DNA of 64,000 nt from Burkholderia sp. PAMC 26561. Its GTDB lineage: Bacteria; Pseudomonadota; Gammaproteobacteria; Burkholderiales; Burkholderiaceae. Of the stretch, positions 21,800 through 31,039 are shown piece after piece. How positions within the stretch are numbered: the stretch's first letter is position 1; each line of letters opens with the position of its first letter. A program made the position numbers and the translations under genes. The notes beneath the pieces were generated by a model. The model was not told the DNA's origin. It saw only the letters and a program-made list of their open reading frames with translations, and did no database searches. Where the stretch lies: the NCBI RefSeq assembly GCF_001557535.2, contig NZ_CP014306.1:1302001-1366000 (forward strand), written 5' to 3'.

Positions 21800-22338
21800 G
21801 CGACAAGAATTTTTTGGTTATCGACGACGATGAAGTCTTCGCGGGCATCCTCGCGCGCGGCCTGACTCGGCGCGGCTATACGCCGCATCAGGCGCACGAC
21901 GCCGCTGCGGCATTGCGTCTCGCCAACACGCAGAAGTTCGGGCAGATCACCGTCGATCTGCACCTCGGCAATGATTCCGGGCTGACGCTCGTCGCGCCAT
22001 TGCGCGATCTGCAGCCCGACGCGCGGATTCTCGTGCTCACGGGTTATGCGAGCATCGCGACGGCGGTCCAGGCGGTGAAAGATGGCGCGGATAATTACCT
22101 GGCCAAGCCGGCGAACGTCGAGACGATCTTGTCGGCGCTGCAGGAAGAGGCAAGCGAGCAGACGGCCGAGGAAGCCATCGAGCATCCGGCGCTCTTGTCC
22201 GTGGCGCGGCTGGAGTGGGAGCACATCCAGCGCGTGCTGGCCGAGAACAGCGGCAACATCTCGGCCACGGCGCGAGCGCTGAACATGCATCGGCGCACGC
22301 TGCAGAGAAAGCTGGCGAAAAAGCCCGTGCGCCAATAA
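21796..22338 (+). CDS. regA: RegA/PrrA-type response regulator
   Basis: A 180-aa regulator. The receiver domain has FLVIDDDEVFA (acidic pocket), phospho-acceptor Asp in ITVDLHLGNDSGL and Lys in NYLAKPANV. The C-terminal Fis-type helix-turn-helix GNISATARALNMHRRTLQRKL is nearly invariant in the RegA/PrrA/ActR family. It is the partner of the preceding kinase. The family controls respiration, carbon and nitrogen metabolism in response to redox state. Confidence 0.92.
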   Translation: MSDKNFLVIDDDEVFAGILARGLTRRGYTPHQAHDAAAALRLANTQKFGQITVDLHLGNDSGLTLVAPLRDLQPDARILVLTGYASIATAVQAVKDGADNYLAKPANVETILSALQEEASEQTAEEAIEHPALLSVARLEWEHIQRVLAENSGNISATARALNMHRRTLQRKLAKKPVRQ

Positions 22339-22388
22339 AAAAGCGCCGGGCCATTTCGATAATCGAAAGGGCGCGGCGCCGTCTTTTC
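22337..22388. terminator. Bidirectional terminator between regA and hslU
   Basis: Nested inverted repeats (GCGCCG/CGGCGC outside, TTTCGA/TCGAAA inside) lie between convergent genes, with an A-run on the left and TTTTCTT on the right. Confidence 0.6.
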
Positions 22389-22397
22389 TTGTTGCAG

Positions 22398-23735
22398 TTA
22401 CAGCACGTAGCGCGACAAATCCTCGTCTTCGGCTACGTCGTTCAGCGCTTTATCGACGTAAGCCGCGTCGATATGCACCGGGTGTCCCGCATGGTTGCCC
22501 GCCGCGAACGACACTTCTTCCAGCAGCTTTTCAATCACGGTATAAAGCCGCCGCGCGCCGATATTCTCGGTCTTCTCGTTCACTGAAAACGCAATTTCTG
22601 CCATCCGGCGAATGCCTTCCGCGCTGAAGTCGAGATGCACGTCTTCCGTAGCCAACAGCGCCGTGTACTGCTTGACCAGGCTGGCATCGGTCGTATTCAG
22701 GATGGCTTCGAAATCTTCCACCGACAGCGAATCCAGTTCGACACGGATCGGAAAACGTCCCTGTAGCTCGGGAATCAGATCGCTCGGCTTCGAAAGATGG
22801 AACGCGCCGCTTGCGATAAACAGAATGTGATCCGTCTTGATCATCCCGTATTTCGTATTGATCGTGGTGCCTTCCACCAGCGGCAACAAATCGCGCTGTA
22901 CGCCCGCACGCGATACTTCCGCGCCGCCCGCTTCGCTGCGCGACGCGATCTTGTCGATCTCATCCAGGAACACGATGCCGTTCTGCTCCACGTTCTGTAC
23001 GGCCTTCGTCTTGACCTCTTCGTCGTTCAGCAGCTTGCCGGCTTCTTCGTCGGTGAGCAGCTTCAGCGCTTCCTTGACCTTCACCTTGCGCTGCGTCTTT
23101 TTGCCGCCGCCCATGTTCGCGAACATGGAACGGATCTGGTCCGTCATCTCTTCCATGCCCGGCGGCCCCATGATGTCCATGCTGGCTTGCGGCGCTTCGA
23201 CATCGATCTCGACTTCCTTGTCGTCGAGCAAGCCTTCGCGCAGACGCTTGCGGAACGTCTGGCGCGTGCTGTTCGCGCTGTCGTCCTGCGTTTCGCCGGC
23301 ACCGAAACCGACGGGACGCGCGCTCGGCAGAAGAATGTCCAGGATCCGGTCCTCGGCACGGTCGACCGCCCGCGAACGCACTTTGCGCATCTCGGTTTCA
23401 CGCGTCTGCTTGACTGAAATCTCGATCAGGTCGCGCACGATGCTGTCCACATCGCGGCCGACGTAACCGACTTCGGTGAACTTCGTGGCTTCGATCTTGA
23501 TGAACGGCGCGTCGGCAAGTTTTGCGAGGCGCCGCGCGATTTCCGTCTTGCCGACGCCGGTCGGTCCGATCATCAAAATGTTCTTCGGCGTGATTTCCTG
23601 GCGCAACGGCTCGGCGACCTGCTGGCGGCGCCACCGGTTGCGCAACGCAACAGCAACAGCCTTTTTCGCGCGGCCCTGGCCGATGATGTGTTTGTCGAGT
23701 TCCGAGACGATCTCGGCGGGAGTCATGGTTGTCAT
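22398..23735 (-). CDS. hslU: ATP-dependent protease ATPase subunit HslU
   Basis: A 445-aa AAA+ unfoldase feeding the HslV peptidase. Start is [20 protein letters not shown]. Walker A is [15 protein letters not shown], the intermediate domain spans about residues 110-240, Walker B is [14 protein letters not shown], and the C-terminal tail ends DLSRYVL as needed to dock into HslV. It follows hslV by 17 bp on the same transcript. Confidence 0.98.
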   Translation of the reverse strand: MTTMTPAEIVSELDKHIIGQGRAKKAVAVALRNRWRRQQVAEPLRQEITPKNILMIGPTGVGKTEIARRLAKLADAPFIKIEATKFTEVGYVGRDVDSIVRDLIEISVKQTRETEMRKVRSRAVDRAEDRILDILLPSARPVGFGAGETQDDSANSTRQTFRKRLREGLLDDKEVEIDVEAPQASMDIMGPPGMEEMTDQIRSMFANMGGGKKTQRKVKVKEALKLLTDEEAGKLLNDEEVKTKAVQNVEQNGIVFLDEIDKIASRSEAGGAEVSRAGVQRDLLPLVEGTTINTKYGMIKTDHILFIASGAFHLSKPSDLIPELQGRFPIRVELDSLSVEDFEAILNTTDASLVKQYTALLATEDVHLDFSAEGIRRMAEIAFSVNEKTENIGARRLYTVIEKLLEEVSFAAGNHAGHPVHIDAAYVDKALNDVAEDEDLSRYVL

Positions 23736-23752
23736 CGTTGGTCCTTGTCCTG

Positions 23753-24289
23753 TTACTCGATCGTCTCGATGACGCGATTGTGGTTCGTGTAGATGCACAT
23801 GTCGCCGGCGATGGTCAGCGCTTTTTCGACGATTTCGCGCGGAGAGAGTTCGGTGTTTTCCGTCAATGCCTGGGCCGCAGCCTGTGCATAGGCGCCGCCT
23901 GAACCGATCGCGCAGATGCCGTTTTCCGGGTCGAGCACGTCGCCGTTGCCCGTAATGACCAGCGTGGTTTCTGCGTCGGCGGTAATCAGCATGGCTTCCA
24001 GCCGGCGCAACATGCGGTCGGTGCGCCAGTCCTTTGCGAGTTCGACGGCGGCACGCGTCAGGTTCCCTTGGTGTTTCTCGAGCTTTGCTTCGAAGCGGTC
24101 CAGGAGCGAAAAGGCATCGGCCGTGCCGCCCGCGAAACCGACGAGTACTTTGCCGCCATAGATGCGGCGCACTTTCTTGGCGCCGCCTTTCATCACGATA
24201 TTGCCCAACGTCACCTGGCCGTCACCGCCCAAGGCGACCTTGCCGTCGCGTCGCACGGAGACGATCGTCGTGCCGTGAAATTGTTCCAT
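23753..24289 (-). CDS. hslV: ATP-dependent protease peptidase subunit HslV
   Basis: A 178-aa proteasome-beta-like peptidase forming a dodecamer with HslU. The six-residue propeptide MEQFHG precedes the active-site Thr of [19 protein letters not shown]. The ATG at 24289 is placed by AAAGGA six bases upstream; an ATG two codons earlier would abut that site. Downstream motifs [14 protein letters not shown] and [11 protein letters not shown] are standard. First gene of hslVU, with a heat-shock-type promoter upstream. Confidence 0.97.
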   Translation of the reverse strand: MEQFHGTTIVSVRRDGKVALGGDGQVTLGNIVMKGGAKKVRRIYGGKVLVGFAGGTADAFSLLDRFEAKLEKHQGNLTRAAVELAKDWRTDRMLRRLEAMLITADAETTLVITGNGDVLDPENGICAIGSGGAYAQAAAQALTENTELSPREIVEKALTIAGDMCIYTNHNRVIETIE

Positions 24290-24424
24290 GTGCATTCCTT
24301 TGAAAGCTGAGGGGCGCGCTGCGCCGCCGGGGAATCCTTGGGGAGCGTGGAAGAGGCCGGGCGCGTGCGGCGTTGCGCTCGACGGACTCTCGTCACGCCC
24401 GCGCAAAAAGAGCGCGTCCAGTCC

Positions 24425-24452
24425 ATTTTAGGGCGCGGGGGGAATTATCAAG
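24425..24452 (-). promoter_or_regulatory. Sigma-32-like promoter of hslVU
   Basis: On the minus strand CTTGATA (24452-24446) and CCCTAAAAT (24433-24425) are separated by 12 nt of C/G-rich sequence. This resembles the heat-shock consensus CTTGAA ... CCCCATNT, though the -10 match is partial and the spacer is slightly short. The position, about 130 bp before hslV, fits the known heat-shock control of this operon. Confidence 0.45.
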
Positions 24453-24544
24453 ACGCATCGGCCGGCATCTTGCATTCGATGGCCATTGCCGGCCGATCGT
24501 CATATGGAATAAGCGTTGCGATGGTTGAAAGACGCGCGCAAAAA

Positions 24545-24577
24545 CAAAAAGGCACACGAATTATCGTGTGCCTTTTT
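24545..24577 (-). terminator. Rho-independent terminator of dksA
   Basis: GGCACACGA and TCGTGTGCC form a perfect 9-bp stem with a 4-nt ATTA loop. The stem is flanked by A5 and T5 runs, so the element is symmetric and would also work on the other strand. It lies 85 bp past the dksA stop. Confidence 0.9.
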
Positions 24578-24662
24578 AGTGCTTCCCGGATGCCTGAAGC
24601 AATTTCGCAGTCGGCGCGTTTCCCGCCGCGGCTTCAGCCGCAGCGCGTGCCGGCAATGTGCA

Positions 24663-25082
24663 TCAGTCGCCGAACAGCTTCTGGCGCAATTCGCGTCGTT
24701 CCTGCGCTTCGAGCGAGAGCGTTGCCGTCGGCCGTGCGATCAGGCGCGGAATGCCGATCGGTTCGCCGGTTTCCTCGCACCAGCCGTAATCGCCGGACTC
24801 GATGCGCGCGAGCGACTGCTGCACTTTCTTCAGCAGCTTGCGCTCACGGTCGCGGGTACGCAGTTCGAGGGCATGTTCTTCCTCGATCGTCGCGCGGTCC
24901 GCCGGGTCCGGAACGATGACGGTTTCCCGCAGGTTTTCCGTCGTCTGGCCCGCATTCTTGAGAATATCGGCCTGCAACTGCTCCAGTCGGACCCTGAAGA
25001 ACGCGAGTTGATCGCCGTTCATGTAATCCTTGTCGCCCATCTTCAGGATTTCGTCTTCGGTCAACAATCGATTCGTCGTCAT
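24663..25082 (-). CDS. dksA: RNA polymerase-binding transcription factor DksA (cysteine-poor type)
   Basis: A 139-aa stringent-response factor that enters the RNA polymerase secondary channel with ppGpp. The coiled coil carries the tip pair DPADRA, followed by the zinc-finger region YGWCEETGEPIGIPRLIARPTATLS. Only one of the four canonical zinc-finger cysteines remains; the others are T, S and A. This matches the cysteine-poor DksA variants that fold without zinc. Start MTTNRLLTEDEILKMG is placed by family alignment. Confidence 0.95.
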   Translation of the reverse strand: MTTNRLLTEDEILKMGDKDYMNGDQLAFFRVRLEQLQADILKNAGQTTENLRETVIVPDPADRATIEEEHALELRTRDRERKLLKKVQQSLARIESGDYGWCEETGEPIGIPRLIARPTATLSLEAQERRELRQKLFGD

Positions 25083-25808
25083 CTGGCTTGCTTCTTCAAT
25101 GTGGGGCGATGTCGTTCGCCATCTTCGCGGTCGCTCGCCGCGCTCGCCGCCGCCGTTGTCCGGATCTCCCGGCTTCCGGCGATACTCGCCAACAACTACT
25201 CCATCCACCGGTCAGGCCAAAGCCTGCTTCTTGCACGGCGCAATACGCGCCTTGCAGACAATTCCCTTGGGATTGATTTTCAAGCGAACCGCCCGCCATC
25301 CGATGTTCGGAACAACACTTACCTAGCACTTCCACCTTCTTGCCCTGCTACCTTTTAGCGTCGTTTTCGCGTGCACGGCACGCTCGGGACTTCCGGCGCA
25401 GCTATGGGCAAACCCTTGACACTTCGGGCAAAACCGTATCCAGGGCTGGTCCGGTGGGGGCTGTATTGTAACTGAATCGCCATGGCATACGAGGCTCACG
25501 CAAAACGCTCCCCCGATTCGTTCGATATCTCAAAAATATAACGCGGTGACGTTTAAAAAGCGATGGTTCTTGGTGGGTGCGAGCACATATTGCAACGGTG
25601 GTCGTCGCCAAAAATCGCCGGCGGCAATCCGGGTGGTCCAGGCGCCAAGGATTTTAGCTGTCCCGATGCGTCACATTGGGTGCGCGACGGGCGAGAAATA
25701 GCGAGAGAAGTGCCGGAAACAGGCGCTTTTGGCGTGGATGGGCGAAAATAATGCGCAAAACCGATAAACGGCTTCGCGCATGGCTGATTCAGGCCGGTTC
25801 GACGAGGC
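25083..25808. other. Gene-free gap upstream of dksA
   Basis: 726 bp without a credible gene. It must hold the dksA promoter (minus strand), but no clear -35/-10 pair stands out. A small hairpin GGCGC/GCGCC lies at 25238-25252. Short open frames here have no ribosome-binding site and no recognisable product. Confidence 0.4.
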
Positions 25809-26900
25809 TCAGACCAGGCAGGCGGTAAGCCCGTCGATGATCAGATCCTGCGGCAACTCGATACCGATAAACACCATCTTGCTGTTCTTCTTCTCGATCG
25901 GCTGCCATTTTGCCGCGAGGTCGCTGCCCATCATCTGGTGCACGCCCTGGAATACGACCTTGCGATCCACGCCTTTCATATACAGCACGCCCTTGTAGCG
26001 CAGCAGGCGTTCGCCGTAGATCTGCAGAATCCCGCCGAGGAAATCCTCGAGGCGGTTCGGATCGAACGCGCGGTCGCTGCGAAACACGAAGGACTTGATC
26101 TTGTCGTCGTGATGCGCGTGATGATGGTTCGCGTGGCCGTGCTCGTGGTCATGGCTGTGATCGTGGCCGCAGGTTGCGTGGTCGTGATCGTCGTCGTGGG
26201 CATGGTCATGGCCGTGCTCGTGCCCGTGCTCGTCATGAGCGTGATCGTCTTCCGCGAGGAAATCCGGGTCGATTTCGAGCTTTGAATTTAGATTGAATCC
26301 GCGCAGGTCGAAGATTTCCTTGATGTCGGCATCGCCGAAATTCACCACCTTGATGGCCGCGCGCGGGTTCATGTGCACGAGACGGTGCTTCAGGGCTTCG
26401 AGCGCGGCGGCATCGACGAGATCCGACTTCGTGATGAACAGGCGGTCGGCGAAACCCACCTGACGCTGCACGACTTCGTGTTCGTCGAGCTGGTGGTTCG
26501 CGTGCTTGGCGTCGACCAGCGTGATGATGGCGTCGAGCAGGAATGCGTCGGCAATGGCGTTGTCCATGAAGAACGTCTGCGCAACCGGGCCCGGATTCGC
26601 GAGGCCGGTGGTTTCGATCACCACGCGGTCGAAGTTCAGCGTGCCGGCCTTCTTGCGATCCGCGAGGTCTTCGAGCGCGCGCGCCAGATCGCCGCGAATG
26701 GTGCAGCAGATGCAGCCGTTGCTCATCTGGATGATCTGCTCGTTCGTTTCCTGAACGAGGATCTCGTTGTCGATGTTTTCTTCTCCGAACTCGTTCTCGA
26801 TCACGGCGATCTTCATGCCGTGCTGGTCGTTCAGGATGCGCTTGAGCAGGGTGGTTTTGCCGCTGCCCAGAAAGCCGGTCAGGATGGTAACGGGAATCAT
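25809..26900 (-). CDS. CobW-family GTPase, His-rich metal chaperone
   Basis: A 363-aa COG0523 G3E GTPase. Walker A is GFLGSGKTTLLKRIL, the metal-binding CxCC is SNGCICCTIRGDL, and the C-terminal CobW domain follows. Between them (residues about 225-275) lies a very His/Asp-rich loop with repeats such as DEHGHEHGHDHAHDDDHDH, able to hold several metal ions. The family (YjiA/YeiR/ZagA) delivers Zn or related metals to client proteins. No Zur site is obvious upstream. Metal and client cannot be assigned. Confidence 0.88.
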   Translation of the reverse strand: MIPVTILTGFLGSGKTTLLKRILNDQHGMKIAVIENEFGEENIDNEILVQETNEQIIQMSNGCICCTIRGDLARALEDLADRKKAGTLNFDRVVIETTGLANPGPVAQTFFMDNAIADAFLLDAIITLVDAKHANHQLDEHEVVQRQVGFADRLFITKSDLVDAAALEALKHRLVHMNPRAAIKVVNFGDADIKEIFDLRGFNLNSKLEIDPDFLAEDDHAHDEHGHEHGHDHAHDDDHDHATCGHDHSHDHEHGHANHHHAHHDDKIKSFVFRSDRAFDPNRLEDFLGGILQIYGERLLRYKGVLYMKGVDRKVVFQGVHQMMGSDLAAKWQPIEKKNSKMVFIGIELPQDLIIDGLTACLV

Positions 26901-27084
26901 GATGGTCGCCTGTTCTCTGGAGTCAAAGGTTATTCGTGCAGCGTGGTTCCGGGCGGCGCGGTTGTCGCGCGATGCGTCATTGCCCTCGAAATCACGCAGT
27001 CAGCCAATTATTTGAACATACTTGTCAAGAGGGTGCTTTGAAGCGCCTTCCCGAACTGTCAACCGAGCTATCAACTATGGCCGC

Positions 27085-28290
27085 TCATTCGATTTGCAAC
27101 AATAGGCCTTTCAGGTATTCCCCTTCAGGAAACGCGGTCAAAAGCGGGTGATCGATGCCCGCGCCCAGGCGTTTCAGGATGCGCGCGTCGACTTTCGCGT
27201 CGGCTGCGGCGCCCGCGATGATCTTCTGGAACAAATCGGCGTCGATCGCGCCCGAGCACGAATACGTGAACAGCAGGCCGCCCGGGCGCAGCAGCTTGAA
27301 CCCGGTGAGATTGATGTCTTTGTAGGCGCGCGCGGCCCGGTCCACATGTTCCCGCGATGGCGCGAATTTTGGCGGGTCGAGCACGATCAGATCGAAGCGC
27401 TGTCCTTCTTCGTGCAATCGACGCAAGGTCTTGAAGGCATCGGCGTCGAGCCATTCGGCGCGCTCCGGGTCGAACCCGTTCGCCGTGACATTGCGCTGCG
27501 CGAGGGCTAGCGCGTCGCCGGAGGAATCGATCGATACGACTCGTTTCGCCCCGCCTTTCAACGCCGCAAGCGAAAACCCGCCTGTGTAGCAAAAGCAGTT
27601 GAGTACGTCGCGCTCTGCTGCGTATTCGCGAACAAGCGCGCGGTTGTCGCGTTGATCGATATAAAAGCCCGTCTTATGGCCGTGTTTCACGTCCACGTAG
27701 TAACGCACGCCGCCCTCGTTTGCGATCGTCAGTGCTTCGGGCGGCGGGTCGCCAGCCAATACGCCGGTGATGGGTTCGAGGCCTTCTTTCTGCCGGATCG
27801 ATACATCCGATCGCTCGTAGACGTTCGGGCAACCGGTCGCACCGATCAGTGCTTGAACGATGGCGTCCTTCCACATTTCCACGCCGGTCGCCATGAACTG
27901 GCAGACGAGCTGGCCACGACGGGTTTCATCGTCGGCAATGTAGTAATCGACGATCAACCCCGGCAATCCGTCCGCCTCGCCGAAGATCAGCCGCGTGGCG
28001 CCGGTATCGCGCACCATGGTTCGCCGGTGAGCGATTGCCCGTTGTACGCGCCGCTTGAAAAACGCGTGATCGATGGGCTCGGTTTCATCGAAACTCCATA
28101 CGCGCGCGCGAATCTGCGACACAGGGCTGTACGACCCGCGGGCCAGGAAGCGGCCTTCGTGCGAGCGGATCAGCACGGTCGCGCCGGGCGCGGGCTTGCC
28201 CTCCACATGTTCTATGGCGGTCGCATAAATCCACGGATGGCGGCGCGCGAGCGACTTGTCTTTCGCCGGTTTCAGCGTGATGGTGTTCAT
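27085..28290 (-). CDS. rlmI: 23S rRNA (cytosine) methyltransferase, RlmI type
   Basis: A 401-aa class I SAM methyltransferase with an N-terminal PUA domain (MNTITLKPAKDKSLARRHPWIY). The catalytic domain has FCYTGGFSLAALKGGAKRVVSID and the motif IV VLDPPKFAPSREH. The family makes m5C1962 in 23S rRNA. Start at 28290 is supported by AAGGTCGA upstream; the longer frame is not. Confidence 0.9.
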   Translation of the reverse strand: MNTITLKPAKDKSLARRHPWIYATAIEHVEGKPAPGATVLIRSHEGRFLARGSYSPVSQIRARVWSFDETEPIDHAFFKRRVQRAIAHRRTMVRDTGATRLIFGEADGLPGLIVDYYIADDETRRGQLVCQFMATGVEMWKDAIVQALIGATGCPNVYERSDVSIRQKEGLEPITGVLAGDPPPEALTIANEGGVRYYVDVKHGHKTGFYIDQRDNRALVREYAAERDVLNCFCYTGGFSLAALKGGAKRVVSIDSSGDALALAQRNVTANGFDPERAEWLDADAFKTLRRLHEEGQRFDLIVLDPPKFAPSREHVDRAARAYKDINLTGFKLLRPGGLLFTYSCSGAIDADLFQKIIAGAAADAKVDARILKRLGAGIDHPLLTAFPEGEYLKGLLLQIE

Positions 28291-28379
28291 TCGACCTTCT
28301 TGTGAACGCGCTGACGGATACGGCGCAGCCACGCTTTGTTGTTCCTGGCGATCTGTAACAGCCGGGGTGAAGCGTTGCT

Positions 28380-29300
28380 CTAGTCTCGCTTCTTGGCGCG
28401 AGGATGGGCCTGGTCGTAGACGCGCGCCAGATGCTGAAAGTCGAGAGACGTATAAACCTGGGTCGCGGTAATGCTCGCGTGCCCGAGGAGTTCCTGCACG
28501 GCGCGAAGGTCGCCGCTGGATTGAAGCACGTGCGTGGCAAACGAATGCCGCAGCACGTGGGGATGCACATTGGACGGAACGCCCGCCTGCAGTGCCATGC
28601 GTTTCACCCGGTCGCGCACTACATTCGGCGTCATCCGGTTGCCGCGTACCGATAAAAACAGCGCATGGGGATCGAGCTTCACGAATTGTCCGCGCACTTC
28701 AATCCATGCACGCAAAGCCGTGATCGCCTTGCTCCCGACGGGCACCGACCGCCGCCGGTTGCCCTTGCCGAGCACGTTCACTTCGGCGCTAGCCAGATCG
28801 AGCCAGCCTGCTGACGAATAACCATCGGATTGCACGAAATGGACGTCGATCCCGACCAGTTCAGCCAGGCGCAAGCCGGACGAATAGAAGAGTTCAAGTA
28901 TGGCGTGGTCGCGCAAGGCTTCGGGTGTGTCGGCGTGGGGCGCTTCCATGAGAGCGTTGGCGTCATCCACGGAAAGCGCTTTGGGCAGGCTTTTCGCGCG
29001 TTTCGGCGCGCGCACGGTGGCGACGGGATTCGCAGCCATTTCGACGCGCTCGGCGATCCATCGGTAAAACGCCCGCCAGACCGATAAGCGATGCGCAATC
29101 GAACGCGCCGACAGGCCGCCCCCATGAGCGCGGGCCACGGCGCCGCGCATGTCCGTTGCAATGAGGGATTCCAGCGCGCGGCCATTGGCGAGCTTTTTCA
29201 GCTCGTCGAGTTCATGCGTGTAGCCGCGCAGCGTATGTTCCGATAAACGCCGCTCATGCTCGAGCATCGATAAATAGGCGGCGACCGGATCGGCGTTCAT
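28380..29300 (-). CDS. xerC: Tyrosine recombinase XerC
   Basis: A 306-aa site-specific recombinase resolving chromosome dimers at dif with XerD. It has an N-terminal SAM-like core-binding domain. Catalytic residues are in order: Arg in SGLRLAELVGI, the Lys beta-hairpin (NVLGKGNRRRSVP), HVLRHSFATH, LGHASITATQ and the nucleophile Tyr in QVYTSLD. It sits in the dapF-DUF484-xerC cluster conserved in many proteobacteria; the DUF484 stop is one base before its ATG. Confidence 0.95.
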   Translation of the reverse strand: MNADPVAAYLSMLEHERRLSEHTLRGYTHELDELKKLANGRALESLIATDMRGAVARAHGGGLSARSIAHRLSVWRAFYRWIAERVEMAANPVATVRAPKRAKSLPKALSVDDANALMEAPHADTPEALRDHAILELFYSSGLRLAELVGIDVHFVQSDGYSSAGWLDLASAEVNVLGKGNRRRSVPVGSKAITALRAWIEVRGQFVKLDPHALFLSVRGNRMTPNVVRDRVKRMALQAGVPSNVHPHVLRHSFATHVLQSSGDLRAVQELLGHASITATQVYTSLDFQHLARVYDQAHPRAKKRD

Positions 29301-29301
29301 G

Positions 29302-30036
29302 TCAGTGGGGCAGCAAGCGGCTGAGCGCTGCGCTGCCGAGCGTGCCGATCTGCGAAAGGAAGTCGGTTGCCATGCCTTCATGGAAACGGCGCGGATCGGG
29401 CGAACCCATCACCAGCAGGCCGAACGCGGGCGCTTCGGGTCCGGCCGACGGATCGCGCAGCGCAATCAGCGCGATGGACTCGGTGGTGTTCGCGGTATCG
29501 ACGACACCATCCGTAGTTGCCGAAGCCACCGATACCGAACTCGCCGACGTCAGCCATTGCGCCGCCTCGAATCCCGTGTTCGCGCCGCAATACGGCGCGG
29601 CGAGGCCACTGGTGAAGGTGCGTACTTCCGCGCTCGTGGTCCTGGCAAACTCCGCCTGTGCGTAAGGCTCGGCCACGTCCCACACGCGCAGCGCCGCCTG
29701 CGGCACGTCGAAAATTTCGCACAGGCCTGCGGGAATCGTCTTCGGCAATGCGTGCGGATCGCGCTCGGACATGACCCGGATGGTCCACCGATGAAACTTG
29801 GCAGCAATGCTGTCGTTCTCGTGTCCGTAGCGCAGCAATTCGGCTAGCCGCCGCTCCATCTGCTTGTTTTTGTCGCGCAGCATTTCCATCTGCCGTTCCT
29901 GCAGCGACACGGCCGACTTGCCATGCGGATTGGACAAGCGGATGGTGCCCAGCAGCTCGGCGTGCGCAGCGAAGAAATCCGGATTGGCGAGCAGGTAATC
30001 GGCGACTTCTCGTTCGGTCATAGTATCGGGCAACAT
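29302..30036 (-). CDS. DUF484 family protein
   Basis: A 244-aa cytoplasmic protein between dapF and xerC. It has a helical N-terminus (TEREVADYLLANPDFFAAHAELL), a short coiled coil (QERQMEMLRDKNKQMERRLAELL) and a GAF-like C-terminal domain. This is the position and architecture of E. coli YigA-type proteins. Function is not established. Confidence 0.85.
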   Translation of the reverse strand: MLPDTMTEREVADYLLANPDFFAAHAELLGTIRLSNPHGKSAVSLQERQMEMLRDKNKQMERRLAELLRYGHENDSIAAKFHRWTIRVMSERDPHALPKTIPAGLCEIFDVPQAALRVWDVAEPYAQAEFARTTSAEVRTFTSGLAAPYCGANTGFEAAQWLTSASSVSVASATTDGVVDTANTTESIALIALRDPSAGPEAPAFGLLVMGSPDPRRFHEGMATDFLSQIGTLGSAALSRLLPH

Positions 30037-30050
30037 CGGGTTCCTGGCGG

Positions 30051-30935
30051 TCAGTCGGCTGTGGCGAGGTCGGCGGGAAGCTCGATCTCGCCTTCGAATA
30101 CGGTGGTGGCCGGGCCGGCCATGAAAAGCGCGGCGTCCGGATCGCGCGTGCCGTCCCAGGTGATGGTGAGCAGGCCGCCATGCGTCTGAACCCGAACCGG
30201 CGAGTCAAGCAGCCCACGGCGAATGCCCGCAGCAACGGCTGCACACGCACCCGTACCGCAGGCGAGCGTTTCACCCGCGCCACGCTCGAAGACTCGCAGC
30301 TTGACGGCGGTCCGGCTTTCGATTTGCATGAACCCCGCGTTCACCCGCTTCGGAAAACGCACATGATGTTCGATCAACGGCCCTTCGGTCAGCACTGGCG
30401 CGGTCTCGACGTCGGCGACGACCTGGACGGCGTGAGGATTGCCCATTGAAACCGTGGAAATCCAGCGGGTTTCGCTTTGCACGTCGAGCGGCCAAAGGGT
30501 ATCCGCGCCTTCGGTGCGCCCTTGCAATCCTTCGGCATTGAACGGCACGCGCTGGGGTTCGAACTCGGGGCGCCCCATGTCGACCATGACGTCGCCGTTT
30601 TCCTGCATGGTCAAAACGATTACGCCTTGCTGCACTTGCACCCGGACACTCATCTTGTTGGTCAGGCCGCGGTCGCGAACAAACTTCACGAAACAGCGCG
30701 CGCCGTTGCCGCAATGTTCGACCTCGCCGCCATCGCAGTTAAAGATTCGATACTTGAAATCCACGCCGTCGATATCAGGCTTTTCGACCAGCAGCAACTG
30801 ATCAGCGCCCACACCAAAGTGGCGGTCCGCGAGCGCGCGCACCTGCGCCGCGTTCAGCGAAAGCGGTTTAGAGTAGCCGTCGAGCACGACAAAGTCGTTG
30901 CCCGCGCCGTGCATTTTGGTGAATTCGAGTTTCAT
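30051..30935 (-). CDS. dapF: Diaminopimelate epimerase
   Basis: A 294-aa cofactor-free racemase making meso-DAP for peptidoglycan and lysine. Catalytic cysteines lie in HCGNGARC and in [14 protein letters not shown]. It starts [15 protein letters not shown]. It is followed by DUF484 after 14 bp. Confidence 0.97.
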   Translation of the reverse strand: MKLEFTKMHGAGNDFVVLDGYSKPLSLNAAQVRALADRHFGVGADQLLLVEKPDIDGVDFKYRIFNCDGGEVEHCGNGARCFVKFVRDRGLTNKMSVRVQVQQGVIVLTMQENGDVMVDMGRPEFEPQRVPFNAEGLQGRTEGADTLWPLDVQSETRWISTVSMGNPHAVQVVADVETAPVLTEGPLIEHHVRFPKRVNAGFMQIESRTAVKLRVFERGAGETLACGTGACAAVAAGIRRGLLDSPVRVQTHGGLLTITWDGTRDPDAALFMAGPATTVFEGEIELPADLATAD

Positions 30936-31039
30936 GTCGCTATTGTAAGTGACGCGAAGGTTGCGCATGCACTAGGCCGAATGGGGGGTGAGCCCGGATT
31001 CATGCAGCAATCGCGAGCCGTTTCCCTGATACTGGATTC

